Source: Rhodospirillales bacterium (GTDB taxonomy: Bacteria > Pseudomonadota > Alphaproteobacteria > JAJFIK01). From it: 37,460 nt of DNA. Where the stretch lies: the NCBI GenBank assembly GCA_021775005.1, contig JAJFIK010000017.1, positions 1-37,460 of the forward strand, in the 5' to 3' direction. Numbering within the stretch: position 1 is the first letter of the stretch; every line of letters begins with the position of its first letter. Below the pieces are notes generated by a model. It worked only from the letters and a program-made list of their open reading frames with translations, did not search any database and was not told the DNA's origin. Below, one piece after another: positions 26,049-36,200 of this stretch. The translations under genes were made by a program, and so were the position numbers.

Positions 26049-26183
26049 CGTCAAACCCCCTCAAATTCGCCCCTAAATAAAGCCCAGAAAACAGCGCCGA
26101 ATCAGGCCGATTTCCGACCCTATTAGATTTGCCCATTAGGCACCAAAATGCTACCTAATAAGGGCAATTATCCGCCGACTCAG

Positions 26184-26204
26184 CGAGGGCCATTTTGGCC
26201 CTCG
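26184..26204 (+). repeat. Perfect 9-bp hairpin in the gyrA leader
   Basis: CGAGGGCCA (26184-26192) and TGGCCCTCG (26196-26204) flank a TTT loop, ending 24 bases before the gyrA start codon. No T-run follows on either strand, so it is not a standard intrinsic terminator. It could influence gyrA translation or mRNA stability. The other part of this 174-base gap holds a weaker inverted repeat (ATTAGG at 26135-26140, CCTAAT at 26154-26159) and nothing else I can name. Confidence 0.55.
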
Positions 26205-26228
26205 TGCCGCTAGAAAAAGACCAAAAAA

Positions 26229-28991
26229 TTGAGCGACACAACCGACATCCCCCCAGGTGACGAGCCGCCGCCGGACCCTACCGCCAGCAGCCCCTCGGAC
26301 ATAACGCCGATCACCATCGAAGCGGAAATGCACCGCAGTTATCTCGATTACGCCATGAGCGTGATTGTGAGCCGCGCGCTGCCCGATTTGCGCGATGGTT
26401 TGAAACCTGTCCATCGCCGCATCCTTTATTCGATGCATGAGAATGGCTACGACTGGAACAAGCCGTACCGTAAATCAGCGCGGGTCGTGGGCGATGTCAT
26501 CGGTAAGTATCACCCCCATGGGGACCAATCGATCTACGATGCCCTGGTGCGTATGGCGCAGGAGTTTTCCATGCGCTTGCCGCTGTTGGATGGGCAAGGC
26601 AACTTTGGCTCCATCGATGGCGATAATGCCGCTGCCATGCGGTACACGGAAATCCGTATGGGCAAGTCGGCTCATGCGCTGCTGGAAGACATCGACAAAG
26701 ACACCGTTGATTTTAATCCAAACTACGACAGCTCCGAACATGAACCAGCCGTGTTGCCAGCACGCTTTCCAAACATATTGGTCAATGGTGCGACCGGCAT
26801 TGCCGTTGGTATGGCAACGAATATTCCGCCTCATAACCTGGGCGAAATATGCGACGCCAGTATTGCCGTTATCGATAATTCAGAGATCACATTTGAAGAG
26901 CTTCTTGAGATCGTACCGGGGCCTGATTTCCCGACGGGAGCTCAGATTATTGGGCACGCCGGGGCGCGGGCCGGCCTCTTCAAGGGCCGCGGATCGGTTC
27001 TCATGCGCGGTCGTACCGACATTGAGGAAACCAAAAACAGTCACGCCATAATTGTCACAGAAGTGCCGTACCAGGTGAACAAGGCGAACATGATCGAGAA
27101 GATCGCCGAGCTTGTTCGCGAAAAACGCATCGAAGGTATTTCCGACATCCGCGACGAAAGTGATCGGCGCGGTATTCGCGTGGTTATTGAGCTTAAACGC
27201 GATGCGGTGCCGGATGTCGTGCTCAATCAACTCTATCGCTTCTCCCAACTGCAAACGAGTTTTGGCGTAAATATGCTGGCGCTCAATCGCGGCAAGCCTG
27301 AGCTTCTTTCGCTCAAAGAAATTCTTCAGGCTTTTATTACGTTCCGCGAAGAAGTCATTACGCGGCGCACAAAATTCCTGCTCAACAAAGCGCGCGACCG
27401 GGCCCATGTCTTGGTGGGTCTGGCCATTGCCGTTGCCAATATTGACGAAGTCATCAAGATGATCCGCAGCGCGCCTGACCCCGCCACCGCTCGCAGCCGC
27501 TTGATGGAGACAGATTGGCCTGCCGGTGACATCAAACCGTTGCTCGAATTGATCGCCGATCAACGACACAGGCTCGCCGAAGACAGCACCATTCGCATGT
27601 CCGAAGAACAGGCACGGGCCATTCTGGACTTGCGGCTGCAACGGCTAACCGCCCTGGGGCGGGACGAAATCGGTGAAGAGCTAAAGGGTCTCGGCGGCAA
27701 GATTGAAGAGTATCTTGAGATTTTGCGTTCTCGCAGCAAGCTTCTGGAGCTCATCCGCGAAGACTTGGTCACGGTGAGGGAGGAATTTGCCACGCCGCGT
27801 CGGACGGAGATCGTCGAGGCCGCCCTTGATGTGGAAGATGAAGATCTGATCCAGCGCCGCGACATGGTGGTGACCGTTTCCCACACGGGCTACATCAAGC
27901 GGGTGCCACTCGACACCTATCGCACCCAGCGCCGCGGCGGAAAAGGCCGCGCAGGCATGTCCACAAAGGACGAGGATTTTGTCACCCGCGTCTTTGTCGC
28001 CAATACGCATACGCCAGTGTTGTTTTTCTCATCCACCGGTATGGTCTACAAAATGAAAGTGTGGCGCCTGCCAGAAGGGACGCCCACGTCACGTGGTCGC
28101 GCCATGATGAACCTGTTGCCGCTCAAGCAAGGGGAGACCATCACCACGGTGCTCGAATTGCCTGATGACGAAACCACATGGGGCGATCTCAATGTGATGT
28201 TTGCCACGAAGTCCGGTCATGTGCGTCGCAATGAGCTTTCGGATTTCGTCAATGTCATGGCGAATGGCAAAATTGCCATGAAGATTGAAGACTCCGAGGA
28301 TGGCATTGTTGGCGTGCATGTGTGTGCGCCCGCCGACGATGTTCTTCTAATCACACGCAATGGCAAGACGATCCGCTTCCAGGTGGACAACGTGCGGGTC
28401 TTCAAGGGCCGCGCCTCCATGGGCGTGCGGGGCATCAAATTGCTCGGCGATGACCGCATTATGTCGATGTCGATTCTGCGCCATGTTGATGTGACCACGG
28501 CTGAGGCGCAGGCCTACCTTAAACAAGCCGCAGTTATTCGCCGCGCGGCGGGTGAGGAGGGCGATGAGCCCCCTGAGGCCGATGACGTTGTAGCAACGAC
28601 GCTTTCAGCGGATCGCTTTGCTGAATTGGGTGCCCACGAGCAATTCATTCTGACGCTAACCGACAAAGGCTTTGGCAAACGCAGTTCAGCCTATGACTAT
28701 CGCACCGCGGGTCGTGGCGGGCAGGGCATTGCCGCCATGGATATGACCGACCGAAAAGGCAAGTTGCTGGCGTCATTCCCGGTTGAAAGCGATGACGAGA
28801 TCATGCTGGTGACCGACAAAGGCAAGCTGATCCGCGTGCCCGTCGGCGGTATTTCCATGCGCCGCCGTTCAACCCAAGGGGTAACGGTATTTGTTACGGC
28901 GAAGGATGAAAAAGTGGTCTCGGTCGAGCGTATTGAAGAACGCTCTGATGACGAAGACGCCGACGGCAATGATCAGGGAGGCGGAGAATAG
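26229..28991 (+). CDS. gyrA: DNA gyrase subunit A
   Basis: Breakage-reunion subunit of gyrase, 920 residues. The winged-helix CAP region has [20 protein letters not shown] and KYHPHGD; the catalytic Tyr139 is in [11 protein letters not shown]. The C-terminal beta-pinwheel contains the GyrA-box QRRGGKG (567-573), which separates it from ParC. It ends in an acidic tail. The position equivalent to E. coli Ser83 is Gln100 ([10 protein letters not shown]), and Asp87 is conserved as Asp104. The only sensible start is TTG 26229, with no clear Shine-Dalgarno. It is followed 3 bases later by coaD, whose ribosome site is inside the gyrA end. Confidence 0.97.
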   Translation: MSDTTDIPPGDEPPPDPTASSPSDITPITIEAEMHRSYLDYAMSVIVSRALPDLRDGLKPVHRRILYSMHENGYDWNKPYRKSARVVGDVIGKYHPHGDQSIYDALVRMAQEFSMRLPLLDGQGNFGSIDGDNAAAMRYTEIRMGKSAHALLEDIDKDTVDFNPNYDSSEHEPAVLPARFPNILVNGATGIAVGMATNIPPHNLGEICDASIAVIDNSEITFEELLEIVPGPDFPTGAQIIGHAGARAGLFKGRGSVLMRGRTDIEETKNSHAIIVTEVPYQVNKANMIEKIAELVREKRIEGISDIRDESDRRGIRVVIELKRDAVPDVVLNQLYRFSQLQTSFGVNMLALNRGKPELLSLKEILQAFITFREEVITRRTKFLLNKARDRAHVLVGLAIAVANIDEVIKMIRSAPDPATARSRLMETDWPAGDIKPLLELIADQRHRLAEDSTIRMSEEQARAILDLRLQRLTALGRDEIGEELKGLGGKIEEYLEILRSRSKLLELIREDLVTVREEFATPRRTEIVEAALDVEDEDLIQRRDMVVTVSHTGYIKRVPLDTYRTQRRGGKGRAGMSTKDEDFVTRVFVANTHTPVLFFSSTGMVYKMKVWRLPEGTPTSRGRAMMNLLPLKQGETITTVLELPDDETTWGDLNVMFATKSGHVRRNELSDFVNVMANGKIAMKIEDSEDGIVGVHVCAPADDVLLITRNGKTIRFQVDNVRVFKGRASMGVRGIKLLGDDRIMSMSILRHVDVTTAEAQAYLKQAAVIRRAAGEEGDEPPEADDVVATTLSADRFAELGAHEQFILTLTDKGFGKRSSAYDYRTAGRGGQGIAAMDMTDRKGKLLASFPVESDDEIMLVTDKGKLIRVPVGGISMRRRSTQGVTVFVTAKDEKVVSVERIEERSDDEDADGNDQGGGE

Positions 28992-28994
28992 GCC

Positions 28995-29495
28995 ATGACA
29001 CGCACAGGGCTATATCCTGGAACCTTTGATCCGCTCACGAATGGGCACGTGGATATCATCCAGCGTGCCGTTAAGCTGGTGGACCATCTCGTCATTGGGG
29101 TCGCCATTAATCGCGATAAGGGCCCTTTATTTGCCCTCGAAGAGCGGGTCGCCATGGTGCAACAAGTTGCCGATAGCCTGGACGGCAACGGCAGCGCCAC
29201 CATTGAGGTGCGGCCTTTTGAATCGCTGCTGATACATTTTGCTGAAGAAGTAGGTGCCAATATCATCATCCGGGGGCTGCGGGCGGTCTCAGATTTCGAA
29301 TATGAGTTCCAAATGGTGGGAATGAATCAGCACCTCAACACCGATATTGAGACCGTGTTTTTGATGGCTGAAGCAAGGCACCAAGCCATTGCTTCCAGGC
29401 TGGTCAAGGAAATCGCCAGATTGGGTGGCGATGTCTCCGCATTTGTGCCAGAAGACATCCGCCTCAAACTTGCCGAAAAGTTCGGCTCAGCTTAA
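28995..29495 (+). CDS. coaD: Phosphopantetheine adenylyltransferase
   Basis: Penultimate step of coenzyme A synthesis: ATP plus 4'-phosphopantetheine gives dephospho-CoA. 166 residues. The nucleotidyltransferase signature GTFDPLTNGHVDI (TxxH type) is at residues 9-21. The substrate-binding stretch NIIIRGLRAVSDFEYEFQM and a final SRLVKEIARLGGDVSAFVP segment are canonical. GGAGGCGGAG from the end of gyrA serves as its ribosome site. The gyrA-coaD-cyclophilin-queA-tgt order is common in alphaproteobacteria. Confidence 0.97.
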   Translation: MTRTGLYPGTFDPLTNGHVDIIQRAVKLVDHLVIGVAINRDKGPLFALEERVAMVQQVADSLDGNGSATIEVRPFESLLIHFAEEVGANIIIRGLRAVSDFEYEFQMVGMNQHLNTDIETVFLMAEARHQAIASRLVKEIARLGGDVSAFVPEDIRLKLAEKFGSA

Positions 29496-29542
29496 GGCAC
29501 GCCCTAGGCGGGCATATCGGAAGCACCAAAGGACATCCCCTC

Positions 29543-30262
29543 ATGCGTTTTACTGCCCTTGCCCTTTTGATGGGCACCATGGTTTTTGCTGACGTTGCCG
29601 TCGCCCAAGATGCGACAGCGCCAGTGGTAACAATTACACCGGAAAATGTACTTCTGGTGGATTTCGACAACGACACCTCAATTGTCATTGAGATGTTCCC
29701 CGATATCGCGCCGCTGCATGTGGAACGTATCCGCACGTTGGCGTCACAAGGGTTCTATGACGGGGTGATTTTTCACCGCGTGATCGACGGCTTTATGGCG
29801 CAGACCGGCGATCCGACCGGAACCGGACGTGGCGGATCTGATCTGCAGGATCTGCCGGCGGAATTTTCACCTATCGCACATCAACGCGGCATTGTTTCAA
29901 TGGCGCGTGCGCAGGAGCTCGATAGCGCCAATAGCCAGTTCTTTATCATGCTGGCTGATGGGCCAAGCGGGTCATGGTCGCAATTAGATGGTCAATACAC
30001 GGTTTGGGGCCGCGTCATCGACGGCATGGAACACGTTGACGGCATTCGCAAGGGCGAGCCACCAGCAAACCCAACACGGATATTGCGCATGCGTACCCTT
30101 GCATCGGAATACCCTGACTTCGCCGGCATGGATAGCCCAGGGCCGGTTCCCGGCCGCACAGCGTTTGCACAGGAACGCGCAGAACAATTTGATTCCCTGT
30201 TTGAAACGGATGTGCAGATCGATATTCTGACCCCCGTTCTTGCCAACCCAAACCAAAGGTAG
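29543..30262 (+). CDS. Periplasmic cyclophilin-type peptidylprolyl isomerase
   Basis: 239 residues. Signal peptide MRFTALALLMGTMVFADVAVA with Gln next. The cyclophilin core is FYDGVIFHRVIDGFMAQTGDPTGTGRGG, then GIVSMARAQELDSANSQFFIM and LDGQYTVWGRVIDGMEHVD. A ~60-residue extension after the core has no recognised domain. It should catalyse Pro cis-trans isomerisation on exported proteins. AAAGGA lies upstream. It is followed 5 bases later by a cytosolic relative, the usual tandem pair in this neighbourhood. Confidence 0.94.
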   Translation: MRFTALALLMGTMVFADVAVAQDATAPVVTITPENVLLVDFDNDTSIVIEMFPDIAPLHVERIRTLASQGFYDGVIFHRVIDGFMAQTGDPTGTGRGGSDLQDLPAEFSPIAHQRGIVSMARAQELDSANSQFFIMLADGPSGSWSQLDGQYTVWGRVIDGMEHVDGIRKGEPPANPTRILRMRTLASEYPDFAGMDSPGPVPGRTAFAQERAEQFDSLFETDVQIDILTPVLANPNQR

Positions 30263-30267
30263 CTCAC

Positions 30268-30747
30268 ATGGCTCGGCCCGACCCCACCCCGGAAGACACG
30301 CTTCTGCTTGATATCGATCATGGACGCGTGGTGATTCAACTTCGCCCTGACCTGGCGCCAGGTCATGTTGCGCGCATCAAAGAGCTTGCGCGCGACGGCT
30401 TCTATGATGGCATCGTCTTTCACCGCGTGATTGACGGCTTCATGGCCCAGACCGGCGATCCGAACGGCACCGGCACCGGCGGTTCTGGCAAGAACCTGGA
30501 TGCGGAGTTCAATGATGAACCTCATGTCCGCGGGACCTGCTCCATGGCGCGTGCCGCCAGCCCCAATTCCGCAGATAGCCAATTCTTTATCTGCTTTGGC
30601 GATTCAAAATTTCTTGATCGTCAATACACCGCCTGGGGCCATGTGGTTGAAGGCATGGAGCATGTGGATAAAATCAAGCGCGGTGAGCCGGTCCAAAACC
30701 CCGACAAGATTGTCACCATGCGCGTCGCAGCCGACGTCGACGCCTAA
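30268..30747 (+). CDS. ppiB: Cytoplasmic cyclophilin-type peptidylprolyl isomerase
   Basis: 159 residues without a signal peptide. FYDGIVFHRVIDGFMAQTGD is followed by the alphaproteobacterial insertion NGTGTGGSGKNLDAEFND. RGTCSMARAASPNSADSQFFIC and QYTAWGHVVEGMEHVDKIK complete the active site. It arose by duplication with the preceding exported gene, judging by the shared motif spacing. Cytosolic folding helper. Confidence 0.95.
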   Translation: MARPDPTPEDTLLLDIDHGRVVIQLRPDLAPGHVARIKELARDGFYDGIVFHRVIDGFMAQTGDPNGTGTGGSGKNLDAEFNDEPHVRGTCSMARAASPNSADSQFFICFGDSKFLDRQYTAWGHVVEGMEHVDKIKRGEPVQNPDKIVTMRVAADVDA

Positions 30748-30765
30748 CCGGGTGTAGCCGCGCCC

Positions 30766-31848
30766 ATGCGCGTAGACCTGTTCAATTTTGACCTGCCCGA
30801 AGATCGCATAGCGCTGCGCCCTGTGCAGCCGCGCCATGCGGCAAAACTTTTGCGCGTTAACGGCGCGGGATTGAGCGATCATATCGTCCGCGATCTACCA
30901 AATCTCTTACGGCCCGGCGATGCTTTGGTGGTCAATCGCACCAAAGTCATACGCGCGAGACTGAAGGGAACGCGCGGACCACGACAAGCGACCTCCCTTG
31001 GCACCCACGCAACAATCGGCGGCCCGCGCATCGAAGTGACGCTGCATCAGCAGCTCGGGCCCAATACATGGGCGGCCTTTGCCCGACCTGGGAAAAAGTT
31101 AGCGGTCGATGATCGCATCACATTCAAAGGCGGATTGACCGCGCGCGTGCATGAAAAGCGCGATGGCGGTGAGCATATTTTGGCCTTTGATCTCGACGGT
31201 ACTGCCCTTGATTGTGCCATCGCAGATGCCGGTGAAATGCCGCTCCCGCCTTATATCGCAAGCAAGCGAGAAATTGATGCGCAGGACGATGCTGATTACC
31301 AAACTTACTTTGCCAAGGAGCCTGGTTCTGTCGCTGCTCCCACTGCTGGCCTCCATTTCACAGCGGAGCTTCTGGAGGCGTTAGCGGCGCGCGACATCTT
31401 TGTGAATCAAGTGTGTTTGCATGTGGGTGCAGGCACTTTTCTTCCCGTCAAAGTCGATGACACCGCAGACCACAAGATGCATTTCGAATGGGGTGAGGTG
31501 GATGAGTTTACCGCCGCCGCCCTCAACCGCACCCGCGAGGCTGGTGGGCGCATCATACCGGTCGGCACGACCTCGATGCGTATTCTGGAGACCGCGACCA
31601 GCGACGACGGCATCGTTACCCCTCACGCTAGTGAAACCGACATCTTCATTACCCCAGGGTACCAATTCAAAGCGGCGGACGGATTAATCACCAATTTTCA
31701 TTTACCAAAGTCAACGCTCTTCATGTTGGTATGTGCCATGAGCGGCACCGATCAAATGAAAGCCGCATATGCCCACGCCATCGCGACCGACTACCGGTTT
31801 TACTCATATGGGGACGCGTGCCTCTTATTGCCTGGAGATGATGCATGA
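30766..31848 (+). CDS. queA: S-adenosylmethionine:tRNA ribosyltransferase-isomerase
   Basis: Transfers and rearranges the ribosyl part of SAM onto preQ1-tRNA to form epoxyqueuosine. 360 residues. It begins [23 protein letters not shown], followed by [44 protein letters not shown] and [10 protein letters not shown] are family signatures, and [15 protein letters not shown] lies near the C-terminus. It overlaps tgt by ATGA, coupling two steps of queuosine synthesis. Confidence 0.97.
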   Translation: MRVDLFNFDLPEDRIALRPVQPRHAAKLLRVNGAGLSDHIVRDLPNLLRPGDALVVNRTKVIRARLKGTRGPRQATSLGTHATIGGPRIEVTLHQQLGPNTWAAFARPGKKLAVDDRITFKGGLTARVHEKRDGGEHILAFDLDGTALDCAIADAGEMPLPPYIASKREIDAQDDADYQTYFAKEPGSVAAPTAGLHFTAELLEALAARDIFVNQVCLHVGAGTFLPVKVDDTADHKMHFEWGEVDEFTAAALNRTREAGGRIIPVGTTSMRILETATSDDGIVTPHASETDIFITPGYQFKAADGLITNFHLPKSTLFMLVCAMSGTDQMKAAYAHAIATDYRFYSYGDACLLLPGDDA

Positions 31849-32972
31849 CCGGCATCCGCTTTGTGACCCATGCCCGCGATGGCGCAGCAAGAACGGGTGT
31901 GCTGCACACGCCGCGCGGCGACATTCGCACCCCGGCGTTCATGCCAGTGGGCACGGCGGGTACAGTCAAAGCGATGCTGCCCGAAATGGTTCGCCAGGCC
32001 GGTGCGGATATTGTTTTGGGCAATACCTATCATTTGATGCTGCGGCCCGGCGCAAAGCGTGTGGCAAAGCTCGGCGGCTTACATGAATTCATGCAATGGC
32101 CACGACCCATATTGACAGACTCCGGCGGGTTTCAGGTGATGTCACTTTCGGGACTTCGGGAACTCACTGAGGATGGCGTGACCTTTCAGTCGCATATCGA
32201 TGGGTCTAAGCATCATCTAACGCCGGAACGCTCGATTGAGATTCAATCAGATCTTGGGTCGGACATCATCATGGTTCTTGATGAATGCACGCCGTTTCCG
32301 GCCACAGAAGATCAAGCCAAGTCGTCGATGAACCTTTCCATGCGTTGGGCCGAGCGCAGCAAAGCGGCATTTGGATCACGCGATAGCCAGGCGCTGTTCG
32401 GTATTGTGCAGGGCGGGGTCTATGGCGATTTGCGGCGGCAATCCGCAGAGCAATTGATTTCTATCGGGTTTGATGGCTATGCCGTGGGCGGGCTCGCCGT
32501 GGGGGAGGGGCAAGACTTGATGTTCGATGTTCTTGATCAAACGCTACCACATCTTCCCGCAGACAAACCACGTTATCTCATGGGGGTGGGTAAACCAGGC
32601 GACATCGTCGGTGCCGTGGAACGCGGCGTGGATATGTTTGATTGCGTTCTACCGACCCGATCAGGTCGCAACGGGCAGGCCTTCACGCGCAACGGCACTA
32701 TCAATCTTAGGAACGCGCGACACGCAGAAGATTCACGGCCTCTCGACGTAGAGAGCGATTGTCCCGCAGCCCGGGACTATTCCCGCGCTTATCTTCACCA
32801 TCTTGTGAAGTCCAAAGAGATTTTGGCTTCCATCCTGCTGACTTGGAACAATCTCGCGTACTACCAGTCCCTCATGGCGGGCCTTCGCGCGGCCATTTCC
32901 GACGAGCGGCTTCACGAATATGTGAGTGAAATCAAAGCTCTATGGCAAGCAGGTGACATTGCACTGCAATAG
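31845..32972 (+). CDS. tgt: tRNA-guanine transglycosylase with degenerate zinc site
   Basis: Exchanges guanine-34 for preQ1 in tRNAs with GUN anticodons; 375 residues. [60 protein letters not shown] and [16 protein letters not shown] are intact, including both catalytic Asp residues. The C-terminal zinc site is not: the CxCxxC...H pattern reads Ser304, Cys306, Ala309 and Asn335, so only one of four ligands remains. Spacing is otherwise exactly conserved, and the flanking [10 protein letters not shown] is normal. It likely still acts with QueA, with the fold held without zinc. Confidence 0.95.
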   Translation: MTGIRFVTHARDGAARTGVLHTPRGDIRTPAFMPVGTAGTVKAMLPEMVRQAGADIVLGNTYHLMLRPGAKRVAKLGGLHEFMQWPRPILTDSGGFQVMSLSGLRELTEDGVTFQSHIDGSKHHLTPERSIEIQSDLGSDIIMVLDECTPFPATEDQAKSSMNLSMRWAERSKAAFGSRDSQALFGIVQGGVYGDLRRQSAEQLISIGFDGYAVGGLAVGEGQDLMFDVLDQTLPHLPADKPRYLMGVGKPGDIVGAVERGVDMFDCVLPTRSGRNGQAFTRNGTINLRNARHAEDSRPLDVESDCPAARDYSRAYLHHLVKSKEILASILLTWNNLAYYQSLMAGLRAAISDERLHEYVSEIKALWQAGDIALQ

Positions 32973-33155
32973 AACCGCAAGCCATCCCGTCGCCCGCAAG
33001 CTGTATTTCCATTCGTCACAAAACCGCTGATTTTGCGAAACAATCAAAAACGCCGCATTGCGGATTTTAAAATTTTGTTCCACTTTTCGCCGAGAAACTA
33101 ATAGCCCTCATTAGGTCTGATCAACACCCGCGTGAGGGAATAGGGTTTAGGTTAG

Positions 33156-33179
33156 GGGGACTGAGCAAAATCAGTGCCC
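33156..33179 (+). repeat. Imperfect hairpin in leader of the large protease gene
   Basis: GGGGACTGA (33156-33164) pairs with TCAGTGCCC (33171-33179) around a GCAAAA loop, with one internal mismatch, 28 bases before the protease ATG. The rest of the 235-base gap after tgt (32973-33207) is A/T-rich around 33046-33085. It holds a weak CCGC-ATT-GCGG stem followed by an A/T tract, which might end the tgt transcript. No small gene is visible there. Confidence 0.4.
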
Positions 33180-33207
33180 TGCGGATTATTTATGCTTGGA
33201 GCAACTA

Positions 33208-36200
33208 ATGCCATTTGATTTTGAGAACCACGAATTCGCTAGATTCATTTCGTTTTCACCAATCGCTGAGGACGGTCTATCGCGTATTCGTTGGGTGATC
33301 CCCACCGATGATCGGTTCACAGATCAATGGCATCTTTTGAACACCGGCCAGGAGGGTGGGCTCGCAGGATTTGATCTCAATGTCACGGGCGTATGGGACG
33401 ATTATACCGGTGAAGGGGTCATTGTCGGTGTGGTTGACGACGGTGTCTCGTATGTCCATCCGGATTTGGATGACAACTACGATACCAGCCTCGACCGCGA
33501 TGGCCCGGAAGGCGATGATGATGCCTTCCCGACCTTTGGCGGGGCGTTGAGTGGCGACAATCATGGCACAGCAGTTTCCGGAGTAATTGCTGCAGAAAAT
33601 AACGGGTCGGATGTCGTCGGTGTTGCTTATGATGCGACGCTCGTGGGATTGCGCATTGGGTTTACCGAATCCGATGGCCCCGAACAACCCGCCGCCCATT
33701 TCAATTATGCGGTCACTGCTGGAATCGACATCCTCAATAATTCTTGGGGCTATGGAGGATTCTTTTCTGATTCTGATGACCTCAGTGATCCGTTCTTCGC
33801 TGACTTGGCCGCCGCCATCGAAAATGCTGCGGATAACGGTCGCGGCGGATTGGGCACATTGCTCTTCTTTTCCGCTGGCAATAGTGGTGCCGAGGGACAA
33901 GACACCAACGCCCATAACCTCGCCAATGCGCGCCAGTTATTTGTTATTGGAGCTACAAACCGAGACGGCTTCCTAACCGACTTCAGCACCCCTGGGGCAT
34001 CTGTGTTGGTGGTTGCGCCTGGCGAAGAAATCAGAACAACGGATCGGCAGGAAGGTACACGCGCCACCAATGGATATAACGGCGGCAGCTTCACGACATC
34101 TATTGATGGCACGTCGTTTTCGTCACCGGCCGCGGCTGGCGTGGCCGCATTGGCGCTAGAGGCCAATCCGGACCTTGGATGGCGTGACATGCAGAAAATC
34201 TTCGCCATGTCGGCCAATTTTACAACTGACACGGCGATTCCCTTCCCGGAGCTGGGAGGTACAACAGTTGATCCAGGTTGGCAGATCAATGGGGCAACCA
34301 ATTGGAATGGCGGCGGCATGCACACCAGCCGTTGGTATGGCTTTGGCATGTTGGATGCGCACAACGTAGTGCGTTTTGCGGAAACATGGACAGAGCAGGG
34401 TACCTCCGCCAACGAAGTTTCGGTTTCGGGAACAAACTCAACATCCAAAGCCGTAGCAGACTTGGCAACTGTCACCAGCACAATCACCATTGGCTCCGGT
34501 GTGGAAATTGGAAACGTTGAAGTCGCGCTCAATCTTTCGCATACCGCGCCAGTAGATTTGATCATCACCTTGATCTCACCGGACGGGACCGAAAGCATTC
34601 TTGTTTATCAGCCCGGCGTTGTCCCCGGCACGGGAGACGGCAACAACCCCACTGCCGGGGATGATGGGGTGCCCAGCGCTGATATTGTCTTCACGCTGAC
34701 AAGCAATGAATTTCTTGGTGAAACCGGCGAAGGCGTCTGGACCCTGCGCATTGAAGATACCTTTAGCCAAGACTCCGGCACCCTCAACGATTGGACCCTT
34801 ACGCTCTACGGCGACCCCATCACAGATGATGATACCTACTTCTTTACGGACGAATATGCCTCCTATGCCGGTCAGGATGCGTCCCGGCAAACGATCAATG
34901 ATGCCTTAGGTACAAACACGATCAATGCCGCGCCGGTTACGACGGATCAGGTTATCGACCTTTCTGGTGCAGGCGCGAGTACGATCGCTGGCACGACGTT
35001 GAATTTGGGCGTCGGCACAATCATGCATCATGCTTTTGGTGGCGACGGAAACGACACCATCACCGGCAATACACTCAACAACAATCTTTATGGTGGTCGC
35101 GGCGATGACATAATTGAAGGCGGATCAGGCGCTGACACCGCAATCTTTTTAACCAACGTCAGTGAATTCACCGTCACTGTTATCACCGCAACAAATGTCA
35201 TCATTTCATACACCGGGGCAGCCGGGATTGATGAGGGCACCGACAATATCAAGGATGTCGAGTTCTTTGACTTTGGCGGGACCATTCTGACACTCAGCGA
35301 AGTCCTGGTGCTGGGCGGTGGTTCGCCCAATGAAGTACCAGTCTTCACATCCGGCACGACCGCGAATTATGCCGAGAACGGTGTTGGTGTCGCATATGAC
35401 GCTAACGCGACGGACGCCGACAGCGCCGCTCCGACGTTCTCAATCACCGGCGGCGCGGATTCAGCGCTATTCACGATCAATTCAACCACGGGCGAAGTGA
35501 GCTTTGCTGCCAGCCCAGACTTTGAGGCTCCCGGCGATGTGGGCGGCGACAACGACTACGAGGTGGAAGTCACTGCCTCCAGCGCCGGAGATGACACGGC
35601 GCAAACTGTGACCATCTCTGTGACTAATGAAAACGATAATTCCCCGGCATTTACATCTGGAACCACCGCGAATTTTGCTGAAGCGGGTACCGGTACAGCC
35701 TATGACGCCAATGCCACCGATGCAGACGGCACAAGCCCCACCTTTGCCATCACAGGCGGTGTCGATTCAGCACTGTTTTCTATCAACTCAGCGACTGGCG
35801 AAGTTACATTTAATACTGCGCCTGATTTTGAAGCGCCGGATGATGCCGGCGGCAACAATGTCTACGATATCGAGATCACGGCTTCCGATGGGGTAAACGA
35901 TACGCCTCAGAACGTGGCGATCACGGTGGATGATGTTAGTGGACCGCCTGTTTTTTCAAGTGGGACCAGCGCCAACTTCGCAGAGAACGGGAATGGTATC
36001 GCCTATGACGCCAATGCCAATGCAGCGGACGGCCCGGCACCGACGTTTGCTATCACCGGCGGCGCAGACGCTGCAGACTTCACCATCAACTCGGCCACAG
36101 GTGAGGTAAGCTTCGTAACACCCCCGAATTTTGAGGCACCAGCGGATGCGGGTGGCGACAATAATTACAACATCACCATTGAAGCAGACTCTGGCGGTCT

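Noticed and set aside
26135-26159. ATTAGG...CCTAAT inverted repeat upstream of gyrA as an operator
   Set aside because: Six-base arms with a 13-base spacer in A/T-rich DNA are easily due to chance; no known regulator matches.
27041-28969. Several minus-strand open frames opposite gyrA
   Set aside because: Shadows of a conserved essential gene; Ser/Arg-rich low-information translations.
29496-29520. Terminator hairpin between coaD and the periplasmic cyclophilin
   Set aside because: Short imperfect GCC/GGC stem, no T-run.
33051-33078. Intrinsic terminator after tgt (CCGC-ATT-GCGG followed by A/T tract)
   Set aside because: The stem is only four base pairs and the downstream tract is mixed A/T; too weak to call.
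33750-34598. 282-codon open frame on the minus strand within the protease gene
   Set aside because: Antisense shadow of the S8/P-domain frame; composition is Ser/Pro/Val-rich, no domain, no ribosome site.
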